A DNA stretch of 52,349 bases, from positions 1 to 52,349 of the forward strand of contig JBKAGO010000072.1 in the NCBI GenBank assembly GCA_046290435.1, read 5' to 3'. The notes under the pieces are model-generated. The model had not been told where the DNA came from. It saw only the letters and a program-made list of their open reading frames with translations, and did not search any database. Positions within the stretch are counted from its first letter, which is position 1, and every line of letters begins with the position of its first letter. Positions 23,101 to 32,400 of this stretch are shown here, in pieces. This DNA comes from CAVQUE01 sp046290435 (lineage in GTDB: Bacteria; Actinomycetota; Acidimicrobiia; Acidimicrobiales; UBA8592). The position numbers were made by a program, and so were the translations under genes.

Positions 23101-26100
23101 AGCGCCGCCTCGACGCCCTGGTCGGTGGGGGCCCGACCCTGCCGCTGCTGGTGCTGTTCGGCCTCAACACCGTCGACGAACTCGACCGCGCCGCGTTCGC
23201 CATCCTCGCGCCCGAGATCCGCGAAGAGTTCGGTCTGGGATTCAGCGGCCTGCTCACGCTCATCGCCTTCGTGTTGGCGGGGGCGCTGGCCCTGCAGGTG
23301 CCCATCGCCGGGCTCGCCGATCGCACCAACCGGGTGCACCTGGCCATCACGGGTGCGGTCGCCTGGGCGGTGTTCTCGTTCTTCACCGGCCTGGCCGGGT
23401 CGATCGTGTTCCTCGGATTCATGCGGGCCGGGTCCGCCATCGGCAAGGCGGTCGTCGACCCCACCCACAACTCGCTGCTCGCCGACTACTACCCGCCGGA
23501 CCGTCGCCCCGGCGTGTATTCGTTCCATCGCGCCGGCAACGCCGTCGGCCAGATCCTCGGCCCGCTGCTCGCCGGGTTCCTGGCGTACTGGTTCGGGTGG
23601 CGCACGCCGTTCCTGCTGTTCGCCATCCCGACGCTGGTCCTCGTCGTGGTGGCGCTGCGGCTGAAGGAACCCGTCCGGGGGCGCTTCGAACGCGAGGCCG
23701 CCGGCGCCGACGCCGAGGCTGCGATGACCGCCGAGGTGCCGCCGTCGATGACCGAGGCGTGGCGGCTGTGCTGGAAGGTCGCCACGCTGCGGCGGATCTT
23801 TGCGGCTCTGCCGTTCCTGGCGGTCTCGCTCATCGGGTTCGGCACCCTCGGGGCGCTGTACTACGACGAGGTCTTCGGGCTCGACGAGCGGGCACGCGGC
23901 ATCGTCGCCGCCGCGGTCGAACCGGCCCAGCTCGCCGGCCTCGTCGTGGGCGGCACCATCGGGTTGCGCCTGATGCGACGCGACCCCCGGCTGATCCTCA
24001 AGCTCCTGGCGGTCAGCTCCACCGCCGCTGCGGTGCTCTCGGCCGGCTACGCGCTGGCGCCGACGTTGTGGCTGGCCATCGCATGCAACGCCGGCATCGC
24101 GTTCACCCTGGCGGTGCTCGGGCCCGGCATCCTGGCGACGCTGTCGCTGGCCATCCCGCCGCGGGCGCGGGCCATGGGCTTCTCGATGGGGTCGCTGTGG
24201 ATCCTGCCCGGACTGCTGGTGCTGCCGTTCATCGGGTGGGTGGCCGACACCTGGGGCATCCGCCAGGGCATGTTGATGATGACGCCGGTCTTCGTCATCG
24301 GCGGGCTCATCGTGGCGTCCGCCGCGAACGTCATCAACGACGACATCGAGCAGGTCCGGTCCTCGGCCCGGGCCCGCAGCGAGATCATGCTGGCCCGGGC
24401 CCGCGGCGAGGCGACGCTGCTGTCGTGCCGCGACGTGCAGGTGTCCTACGACGGTGTGCAGGTGCTGTTCGGTGTCGACCTCGACATCGCCGAGGGCGAG
24501 ATCGTCGCCCTGCTCGGCACCAACGGGGCGGGCAAGTCGACGCTGCTGCGGGCGATCTCGGGGGTCACCGAGGCCGACCGCGGCACCATCGTGCTCGACG
24601 GGCGCGACATCACCCACGCGCCGCCCGAGGAGATCGCCGCGCTCGGCATCGCCCAGCTCCCCGGGGGCCACGGCGTCTTCGGATCGCTGACCGTCGCCGA
24701 GAACCTCGCGGCTGCGCAGTGGATCCGTCCCGACGACGCTCGCCCGCCGGTGCGGACCCTCGACGAACTGCTCGACCTGTTCCCCGAGTTGCGCCGGCGT
24801 GCCGACGAACCCGCCGCCAACCTCTCCGGCGGCCAGCAGCAGATGCTGGCGCTGGTGATGAGCCTGCTCGGCAGCCCCCGGGTGCTTATGATCGACGAGC
24901 TGTCGCTGGGGCTGGCCCCGACGGTGGTCGAGTCGCTGTTGCCGGTGGTACGCGACGTCGCGGCCGCAGGCGTGCCCGTCATCCTGGTCGAGCAGTCGGT
25001 CAACCTGGCGCTGACCATCGCCGACCGGGCGTACTTCATGGAGAAGGGCCAGATCCGCTTCAGTGGCCCCACCGCCGAGCTGCTCGACCGACCCGACGTC
25101 CTGCGGTCGGTGTTCCTCGAGGGCGCCACCGCGCTGGCATCTGACGGTGCGCAGGCCGGCGCCGGCCACGCCGATGGACGCGGCCACGACGCTGACGGTG
25201 CGGAGGGCGAGGTCGGGCGGGGCGGGACCGGCGAGCCCGTGTCCACAGGCGCCGACGCCGACATCGACGCCGGGATCGACGTCGACCTCGTCGCCGAACC
25301 ACAGCAGCGCGAAGGCGGCCCGGTGCCGACCATCGACGTCGCATCCGGTTCCGCAGCGGCGGCCCGCCAGGCGCCGGTCCTGCGGGCCCGGGGGCTGTCC
25401 CGGCGATTCGGCGGCATCCTCGCGATCAGCGACGTGGACCTCGAGGTCGCCCCCGGCACGATCGTCGGCATCATCGGGCCCAACGGTGCCGGCAAGACCA
25501 CCCTGTTCGATCTGCTCGGCGGGTTCGTCCCCGCCGACACCGGCTCGATCGAGCTCGACGGGCGCGACGTCACGTCTGCTTCGGCGGCGGCGCGCGCCCG
25601 CATGGGCCTCGGCCGGTCGTTCCAGGACGCCCGTCTGTTCCCGGCGCTGACGGTCGCCGAGACGATCGCCGTGTCGCTCGAACGGTTCGTGTCGGCGGGC
25701 GGACCGGTGGCCGCGGCGTTGCATCTCCCGCAGGTCTTCGAAGCCGAACGCGAGGTCGACCTCCGCGTCGACGACCTCATCGACATGTTCGGCCTCGGTG
25801 CCTACCGCAACAAGTTCATCCGCGAGCTGTCCACCGGCACGAGGCGCATGGTCGACCTGGCCTGCGTCGTGGCGCACCGCCCGCTGGTCGTGCTCCTCGA
25901 CGAGCCGTCGAGCGGCATCGCCCAGCGCGAGGCCGAGGCGCTCAGCCCCGTGCTGCGACGCATCTGCACCGAGATGGGCACCGCCCTCGTCGTCATCGAA
26001 CACGACATGGCCCTGCTGGTGTCGATCGCAGACCGGCTGGTGGCCCTGGACCAGGGTGTCGTGTTGGCCCGCGGCACGTCCGCCGAGGTGTTGGCCGACC

Positions 26101-26213
26101 CCGCGGTGGTGGCGTCGTACCTGGGCACCACCGATGCCGTCATCGCCCGCTCCGGACCACAGGTCGCAGCGGCGTCGATCGCCGGTGCACCCCCGGTCGT
26201 CGAGCCCACCTGA
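23097..26213 (+). CDS. Fusion: MFS transporter - LivF-like ATPase - LivG-like ATPase
   Basis: A 1038-residue fusion. Residues 1-430 form an MFS domain (LPLLVLFGLNTVDELDRAAF, LADRTNRVHL, SLLADYYPPDRRPGVYSFHR, GWRTPFLLFAIPTLVLVVVAL) with about 11-12 membrane helices. Residues 442-675 form a LivF-like ATPase: Walker A LGTNGAGKST, signature LSGGQQQ, Walker B VLMIDELSLGL. A low-complexity linker of about 75 residues follows. Residues 759-1025 form a LivG-like ATPase: Walker A GPNGAGKTT, a divergent signature LSTGTRR, Walker B LVVLLDEPSSG. I read it as one continuous frame with no internal stop. It provides both ATPases for the LivH-LivM fusion; the role of the MFS domain is unknown. Confidence 0.93.
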   Translation: MKRRLDALVGGGPTLPLLVLFGLNTVDELDRAAFAILAPEIREEFGLGFSGLLTLIAFVLAGALALQVPIAGLADRTNRVHLAITGAVAWAVFSFFTGLAGSIVFLGFMRAGSAIGKAVVDPTHNSLLADYYPPDRRPGVYSFHRAGNAVGQILGPLLAGFLAYWFGWRTPFLLFAIPTLVLVVVALRLKEPVRGRFEREAAGADAEAAMTAEVPPSMTEAWRLCWKVATLRRIFAALPFLAVSLIGFGTLGALYYDEVFGLDERARGIVAAAVEPAQLAGLVVGGTIGLRLMRRDPRLILKLLAVSSTAAAVLSAGYALAPTLWLAIACNAGIAFTLAVLGPGILATLSLAIPPRARAMGFSMGSLWILPGLLVLPFIGWVADTWGIRQGMLMMTPVFVIGGLIVASAANVINDDIEQVRSSARARSEIMLARARGEATLLSCRDVQVSYDGVQVLFGVDLDIAEGEIVALLGTNGAGKSTLLRAISGVTEADRGTIVLDGRDITHAPPEEIAALGIAQLPGGHGVFGSLTVAENLAAAQWIRPDDARPPVRTLDELLDLFPELRRRADEPAANLSGGQQQMLALVMSLLGSPRVLMIDELSLGLAPTVVESLLPVVRDVAAAGVPVILVEQSVNLALTIADRAYFMEKGQIRFSGPTAELLDRPDVLRSVFLEGATALASDGAQAGAGHADGRGHDADGAEGEVGRGGTGEPVSTGADADIDAGIDVDLVAEPQQREGGPVPTIDVASGSAAAARQAPVLRARGLSRRFGGILAISDVDLEVAPGTIVGIIGPNGAGKTTLFDLLGGFVPADTGSIELDGRDVTSASAAARARMGLGRSFQDARLFPALTVAETIAVSLERFVSAGGPVAAALHLPQVFEAEREVDLRVDDLIDMFGLGAYRNKFIRELSTGTRRMVDLACVVAHRPLVVLLDEPSSGIAQREAEALSPVLRRICTEMGTALVVIEHDMALLVSIADRLVALDQGVVLARGTSAEVLADPAVVASYLGTTDAVIARSGPQVAAASIAGAPPVVEPT

Positions 26214-26253
26214 ACGAGAACACCCGATACGCCATCGGAGAGAGAAGGGGACC

Positions 26254-28119
26254 ATGCAACCAGCACAGGGAGAACGAGACGAACGCTCCGCTCCGGGGAG
26301 TTCGCCGCTGCGCAAATGGGGGCCGATCGCGGCCCTCGTGGCGGTCATCGTCGTGGTGGCCGTGATCGTGCTCGCCGGCGGGGGCGACGACGAGGACGAC
26401 ACCGCGGCCACCGACGAGTCGGCCACGATCGAAGGCGCCGACCCCGACGAGCCCGCTGCCGACGACGGCGCGGACCCGGCCGACGGCGACGATGGGGCGA
26501 CAGCCGACGACGCAGCCGGCACCGACGGCGCCGCCGATGCGGGAGCCGACGATGCCCTCCCGGATACGGGCCTACCAGATGGCGTCATCTCCTTCGACGT
26601 CGCGCAGGAGCTCGGTCTCGACATCGACTTCGGCGAGCGCTGCGACCCCGAGACCGGCCTGGTGCGCGTCCCGAACTTCTATGCGCCGGCCTGTTTCGCC
26701 CCCTTCGAGGGCGACAACGGCGGCGAGACCGCGCCCGGCGTCACCGCGGAGGCCATCCGCATCGTGTACTGGCAGGCCCAGGACGCCGACCCGATCCTCA
26801 ACTACATCACCGACGCCATCGTCAACGACGACACCAACGCAGACGTCGAGGACACCATGCGGGCGCTGCTGCCCTACTACGAGACCTACTACGAGACCTA
26901 CGGCCGTTCGGTCGAGTTCATCTTCTTCGAGGGATCGGGCAACATCTCCGACCCGGTGTCGGCACGCGCCGACGCGGTGCAGATCGCCGAGGAGTTCGCA
27001 CCGTTCATGGTGTGGAACGGCCCGACGCTCACCAACGCGTTCGCCGAGGAGCTCGCGGCCCGTGGCATCCCGTGCCTCGGTTGCGGACCGGGCCAGGACT
27101 ACGAGTTCTATGCGTCCAACGACCCGAACATGTGGTCGCTCACCATGGGACCGAACCAGACCAACCTGATGGTCGCCGACTTCGTAGCCGGACAGCTCGC
27201 GGGCAAGCCCGCCGAGCACGCCGGCGACGAGGCGCTGGCCGGTCAGGAGCGAGTGTTCGGCCGGCTCTGGATCGAGTCGAGCGAACAGTCTGTGCGCCTC
27301 AACGAATCCTTCGAGGGCTACCTGGCCGATCAGGGCGTCGAGCTGGCGGCTTCGGTGTCCTACGCGCTGAACCCCGCCACCATCCAGGAGTCGGCTGCGT
27401 CGGCGATCGCCCGACTGAAGGAGGCCGGGGTCACCACGGTGCTGTTCTCGGGCGACCCCGTGGCGCCGCGGGACTTCACCCGGGAGGCCACCGCGCAGGG
27501 TTACTTCCCGGAGTGGTTCATCTCGGCGTCGGTGCTGGTCGACACGAACGTCTTCGCCCGCACCTACGACCAGGAGCAGTGGGCCAACGCATTCGGGCTG
27601 ACCACCCTCGGCGCCCGGGTGATGCCCGGGCTCGGTGGCGGCCCGACCGCCATCTACGAGTGGTTCCACGGCGAGTCGCCGGCCGCCGACGACAGCATCG
27701 GCGTGCTCGATCCCTTCCCGGGGGTCTTCTACGCCATCGTCCAGGGCATCGGCCCGAACCTGACGGCCGAAGCGTGGCGCGACGCCATCTTCGCCGGCGA
27801 GCCGACACGTCGGGCCATCACGAACCCGACGATCTCCTGGGGAGACAAGGACCGCTGGCCCGACGAGCTCGAGCCCGACTACTTCGGCATCGACGACATG
27901 ACGATCATCTGGTGGGACCCCGACCAGGTCGGCATCGACGAACTCGAACGCGAAGCCCCCGGCATGTACCAGTTCGTCGACGGCGGCCGCCGCTACCTGC
28001 TCGGCGAGTTCGCCGGCGCCGAACCCGTGTTGTTCGACCCTGCCGGCGCCGTGTCCATGTACGACGACCAACCCCCCGACGAGCCCATCCCCACCTACGA
28101 CCCCCTCCCCGCCGGGTAG
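26254..28119 (+). CDS. Membrane-anchored HAAT-family substrate-binding protein
   Basis: A 621-residue periplasmic-binding-type protein that completes the transporter. It has an N-terminal membrane anchor at about residues 24-42 (IAALVAVIVVVAVIVLAGGG) without a lipobox Cys. An acidic Asp/Ala linker covers about 47-105, then a Leu/Ile/Val-binding fold (ETAPGVTAEAIRIVYWQAQD, VWNGPTLTNAFAEELAARGIPCLGCGPG, ESAASAIARLKEAGVTTVLFSGD). It is longer than usual LivJ/K proteins (about 380) because of the linker and insertions. GGAGAGAGAAGGGG precedes ATG 26254. The ligand is unknown. Confidence 0.9.
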   Translation: MQPAQGERDERSAPGSSPLRKWGPIAALVAVIVVVAVIVLAGGGDDEDDTAATDESATIEGADPDEPAADDGADPADGDDGATADDAAGTDGAADAGADDALPDTGLPDGVISFDVAQELGLDIDFGERCDPETGLVRVPNFYAPACFAPFEGDNGGETAPGVTAEAIRIVYWQAQDADPILNYITDAIVNDDTNADVEDTMRALLPYYETYYETYGRSVEFIFFEGSGNISDPVSARADAVQIAEEFAPFMVWNGPTLTNAFAEELAARGIPCLGCGPGQDYEFYASNDPNMWSLTMGPNQTNLMVADFVAGQLAGKPAEHAGDEALAGQERVFGRLWIESSEQSVRLNESFEGYLADQGVELAASVSYALNPATIQESAASAIARLKEAGVTTVLFSGDPVAPRDFTREATAQGYFPEWFISASVLVDTNVFARTYDQEQWANAFGLTTLGARVMPGLGGGPTAIYEWFHGESPAADDSIGVLDPFPGVFYAIVQGIGPNLTAEAWRDAIFAGEPTRRAITNPTISWGDKDRWPDELEPDYFGIDDMTIIWWDPDQVGIDELEREAPGMYQFVDGGRRYLLGEFAGAEPVLFDPAGAVSMYDDQPPDEPIPTYDPLPAG

Positions 28120-28139
28120 GCAGGGCTGGGGGTAGCGCT

Positions 28140-28224
28140 GGGGTCAAGTCGTACTTTCAACCAACTCCGTCGACCTGCCACCGGGCCACCCGTGATGAGT
28201 TGGTTGAAAGTACGACTTGACCCC
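28140..28224. repeat. Long palindrome, family 1, copy B (28-bp arms)
   Basis: Arms at 28140-28167 and 28197-28224 are identical to those of copy A at 2231-2318. The 29-nt loop shares no obvious sequence with the loop of copy A. It lies 20 bases after the binding-protein stop and 17 bases before the next start codon, so it may also act as a terminator. Confidence 0.95.
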
Positions 28225-28241
28225 TTTAGTTCGGCGACACT

Positions 28242-29405
28242 GTGCGACCGATGACCGCACCCGACAGAGACGAGATCACCCGGGCCACCGAGCGGTGGTT
28301 CGTGAAGCAGGGGTTGCCCCACGCCATCGAGGACTATTCGGCCACCGACGACGTCTTCACCCGAGCCGCGCCCTTCCTGTCGCTGGTGTTCCTGCTGGAG
28401 GTGTTCGCGTCCTTCGACGACCGCTTCCAGGGCTGGGGGCAGGCGGCGGTGTTCTTCGGTTCGCTGGCCATCCTGCTGGCTGCGGTCGTCGTGGTGAACC
28501 GACTGCGGGGACGGCGGCCGTTCCAGCTCCCCGACGACGTCGGCCCCATCGAGCTCGCCGCGTTCGTGATCGTGCCAGGGCTGTTGCCGCTGCTGTTCAG
28601 CAACGACGGGATCGAGCGGTTCTCGGCCATCGTCGTGTTCAACCTGGCGTTGCTGGCGCTGACCTATGTGTCGACCAGTTACGGCTTGTTCCCGATGATC
28701 CGCTTCGGCGCCCGCCTGATGTGGGACCGGGTCGGCCAGGTCGGGCTGTTGATGGCGCGCATCCTGCCGCTGCTGCTGCTGTTCACCGCCTTCATCTTCC
28801 TGAACGCCGAGATGTGGCAGGTGGCGAGCGACTTCGCGCCCGCCTTCTACGCGATGGCCGTCGGCGTCCTCGTGCTCGCCGGCGTGGGCTTCATCTGGTT
28901 GCGGTCACCCCAGGTCGTGGCCGAGCTGGAGCACTTCGAGAGCTGGGACACCGTGTGCCGGTTGGCATCGGCCACCGACGCCCCCTGCGCGGATGTCGTG
29001 CCCCGCCATCCCGAGCGGACGCCGTCGCCGCCCCTCGAGCGATCCGCGCAACGCAATGTCGCCCTGTTGGTCGTGATCAGCCAGGCCGTCCAGGTCGTGC
29101 TGGTCGCGCTGGTGATCGGCCTGTTCTACGTGGGCTTCGGGGTCCTTGCCGTGCGCCGGGAGACCGTCGAGCAGTGGACCGTCGGCGGCGGTGATGTCAT
29201 CTCGTCGTTCGATTTCCTCGGCTCGGAGGTGATCCTGACCTGGGAGCATCTGGCGGTCAGCGGGTTCATCGCGGCGTTCTCGGCGCTGCAGTTCGCGGTG
29301 TCGCTCATCACCGATGCGACCTACCGTGAGGAGTTCTACGACGACGTCACCGGCGAGATCCGCCAGGTCCTCGCCGTGCGGTCGTTGTACCTCGACCGCA
29401 CCTGA
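28242..29405 (+). CDS. Integral membrane protein of unknown function
   Basis: 387 residues from GTG 28242 (or 384 from ATG 28251). About seven or eight hydrophobic segments: residues 45-60, 70-92, 105-125, 130-150, 170-190, 200-215, 285-310 and 350-370. An extended hydrophilic stretch at 225-280 contains Pro/Arg-rich sequence and two Cys. The C-terminal cytoplasmic tail is TYREEFYDDVTGEIRQVLAVRSLYL. I do not recognise a family. The palindrome just upstream separates it from the transporter operon. Confidence 0.8.
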   Translation: MRPMTAPDRDEITRATERWFVKQGLPHAIEDYSATDDVFTRAAPFLSLVFLLEVFASFDDRFQGWGQAAVFFGSLAILLAAVVVVNRLRGRRPFQLPDDVGPIELAAFVIVPGLLPLLFSNDGIERFSAIVVFNLALLALTYVSTSYGLFPMIRFGARLMWDRVGQVGLLMARILPLLLLFTAFIFLNAEMWQVASDFAPAFYAMAVGVLVLAGVGFIWLRSPQVVAELEHFESWDTVCRLASATDAPCADVVPRHPERTPSPPLERSAQRNVALLVVISQAVQVVLVALVIGLFYVGFGVLAVRRETVEQWTVGGGDVISSFDFLGSEVILTWEHLAVSGFIAAFSALQFAVSLITDATYREEFYDDVTGEIRQVLAVRSLYLDRT

Positions 29406-29439
29406 CCGCGGCTGGAAGTGCCGGCGCCCCTTGCGTATG

Positions 29440-29458
29440 CGAACACCTGTTCGATAGT
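29440..29458 (+). promoter_or_regulatory. LexA (SOS) box and -10 of dnaE2
   Basis: CGAACACCTGTTCG at 29440-29453 overlaps the -10 GATAGT (29453-29458). ATG 29470 is 11 bases further. It has the same arrangement as the imuA' and imuB promoters, with a slightly longer spacer. Confidence 0.92.
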
Positions 29459-29469
29459 GTCGAGGGTTC

Positions 29470-32400
29470 ATGGGATGGCGCAATCCTCCGGTGCCGTGGT
29501 CCGAGATCGAACGGCGATTGTCCGATCGGCCCACCGGGCGCGCCCCGTCCGGGCTGGACGATCCGTGGGCGCCCGGCGACGGCGGTGACAGCCCGGCCTG
29601 GTCCCGCAAGCGCACGGCCTACGAGGCGCCGGCCATCGAGCCGGCCCCAGCAGAGGTGGCAGGGGAGGAGGCGACACCCTACGCCGAGCTCCACTGCCAC
29701 TCGCACTTCAGCTTCACCGACGGGGCGTCGTCGCCCGAGGAGCTCGTCGAGGAGGCCGTGCGGCTGGGGCTCGAGGCGCTGGCGCTGACCGACCGCAACG
29801 GCTTCTACGGTGTCGTCCGTTTCGCCGAGGCGGCCCGGGCGCTGGGTCTGCCCACGGTGTTCGGCGCCGAGCTGGCGCTGATCGAGCCCTGGTCGGGCGG
29901 GACGGACGGGTGGGGCGCCGAGTCCGCATCGGGCGGGGCCGGCTCGCTCCTCGGCGACGAGAGCATCCGCCACCTGGTCGTGCTGGCCCGCGACCCCGAT
30001 GGCTATGCCCTGTTGGGGCGGGCCATCAGCCAGGCCCAGATGGCCGGCGAGAAGGGCGCGCCGCGCCTCACCCTCGACGAGCTGGCCGAGGTCGGCGCCG
30101 ACCGGGGCGGGGGTCACTGGCTGGTGCTCACCGGCACGGCGGCCGGCCCGGTGCCGGCGGCGCTGGTGGCCGACGGCCCGGCCGCGGCCAGGCGCCGGCT
30201 CGATCGGCTGGTCGATGCGTTCGGGCGCGACCACGTCGCCGTCGAGCTCTGGCACCACGCCGACCCGCTCGACTCGGTCCGCAACGACGCCCTGGCCCGC
30301 CTCGCCATCGGCGCGGGGGTCGACCTGGTGGCCACCAACGACGTCCGCTACCACGCCCCGCAGCGGCGTCGTCTGGCCACGGCGTTGGCGGCGGTGGGGG
30401 CACGGACCTCGCTCGACGGGGTCGACTGCGGCCTGCCCGCCGCGGCCACCGCCCACCTGCGGTCGGGCGCCGAGCAGGCCCGCCATTTCGCTCGTTGGCC
30501 CGGGGTGGTCGAGCGGGCCGCCGCGTTGGCGCTCGAGTGTGCGTTCGACCTGAAGCTGGTCGCCCCCGAGCTGCCGCCCTACCCGTGTCCCGACGGTCAC
30601 GACGAGATGTCGTGGCTGCGCGAGCTCACCGAACGTGGCGCCACCGGTCGCTACGGCCCCCGCCACGGCGAACGGGTCCCGGGAGCGTGGGCGCAGATCG
30701 ACAAGGAGCTCGATGTCATCGCGGCGCTGAAGTTCCCCGGCTACTTCCTGATCGTGTGGGACATCGTCGAGTTCTGTCGCCGCGCCGACATCTTGTGCCA
30801 GGGCCGGGGGTCGGCGGCCAACTCCGCGGTCTGTTACGCCCTGGGCATCACCAACGCCGACGCGGTGTCGCTGGGGTTGTTGTTCGAGCGGTTCCTGTCG
30901 GCGGCACGAGACGGCCCGCCCGACATCGACATCGACATCGAGAGCGGCCGCCGCGAAGAGGTCATCCAGTACGTGTACAACCGCTACGGCCGCCAGTACG
31001 CGGCGCAGGTGTGCAACGTGGTCACCTACCGGGCCCGCTCCGCGGTGCGCGACATGGCCAAGGCACTGGGCTACGCCACCGGCCAGCAGGACGCCTTCGC
31101 CCGCAGTGTCGACCGCTGGGGAGGCCTGGGCGACCAGATCACCGCGGCGCAGACCCTCGAAGCCGCCCAGCGCGGCCGCGCCCCCGAGGTCGAACTCCGC
31201 GAGACCGGGGCCCGAGCGGCCCGTCCACGGAGTGGACCAGAGCGGGAAGTGGAGGTCGAGCTCCGCGAGACCGGGGCCCGAGCGGCCCGTCCACGGAGTG
31301 GACCAGAGCGGGAAGTGGAGGTCGAGCTCCGCGAGACCGGGGCTCGAGCGGCCCCGCCGGGCCCCACCTCCACGCCGGCGCCCGACCCCCGCTCCCGGAG
31401 ATCGACGGCAGACGCCGGCGACCGGGTGCCGCCGGACGTGTTGGCCCTGGCGGTCGAGCTCGAACATGCGCCCCGGCATCTGGGCATCCACTCGGGGGGC
31501 ATGGTGTTGTGCGACCGGCCCATCGTCGAGGTCTGCCCGGTCGAGTGGGCCCGCATGGCCGACCGCAGTGTCCTGCAGTGGGACAAGGACGACTGTGCGG
31601 CCACCGGGCTGGTCAAGTTCGACCTGCTGGGGCTGGGCATGCTCACCGCCATCCATCTGGCGGTCGACCTCATCGCCGACCACCACGGCGTCCGCCTCGA
31701 CCTGGCCACCCTGCCCCAGGACCCGGCGGTGTACGACATGATGTGCCGGGCCGACACCATCGGCGTGTTCCAGATCGAGTCCCGGGCCCAGATGGCCACC
31801 CTTCCCCGACTGAAGCCCCGCCACTTCTACGACCTGGTGGTCGAGGTCGCGCTGATCCGGCCCGGGCCCATCCAGGGCGGGTCGGTGCATCCCTACATCC
31901 GGCGCCGCAACGGCCAGGAGCCGGTGACGTACCTGCATCCGTTGCTCGAGCCGGCGTTGTCGAAGACGTTGGGGATTCCGTTGTTCCAGGAACAGCTGAT
32001 GCAGATGGCCATCGACGTGGCCGGGTTCAGCGCGGCCGAGGCCGATCAGCTCCGTCAGGCCATGGGTTCCAAGCGCAGTCAGGAGAAGATGGAGCGGCTC
32101 CGGGCCCGGCTGTACGCGGGGATGGCCGAGCGGGGTATCACCGGCGAGGTGGCCGATGCCATCTACGACAAGTTGGCGGCGTTCGCGAACTTCGGGTTCC
32201 CCGAGAGCCATTCGGTGAGTTTTGCGTATCTGGTCTACATCTCGGCGTGGATCAAATACCACTATCCGGCTGCGTTCTGCGCGGCGTTGCTCAATGCGCA
32301 GCCGATGGGGTTCTATTCGCCACATTCGCTCATTCAGGACGCCCGCCGTCACGGGGTCACGGTGCACATCCCCGACATCAACCAGTCCGGCGCGGGTGCG

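Noticed and set aside
23061..26624. Long open frame antisense to the MFS-ABC-ABC fusion
   Set aside because: Same reasoning: complement of a strongly supported gene, low-complexity composition.
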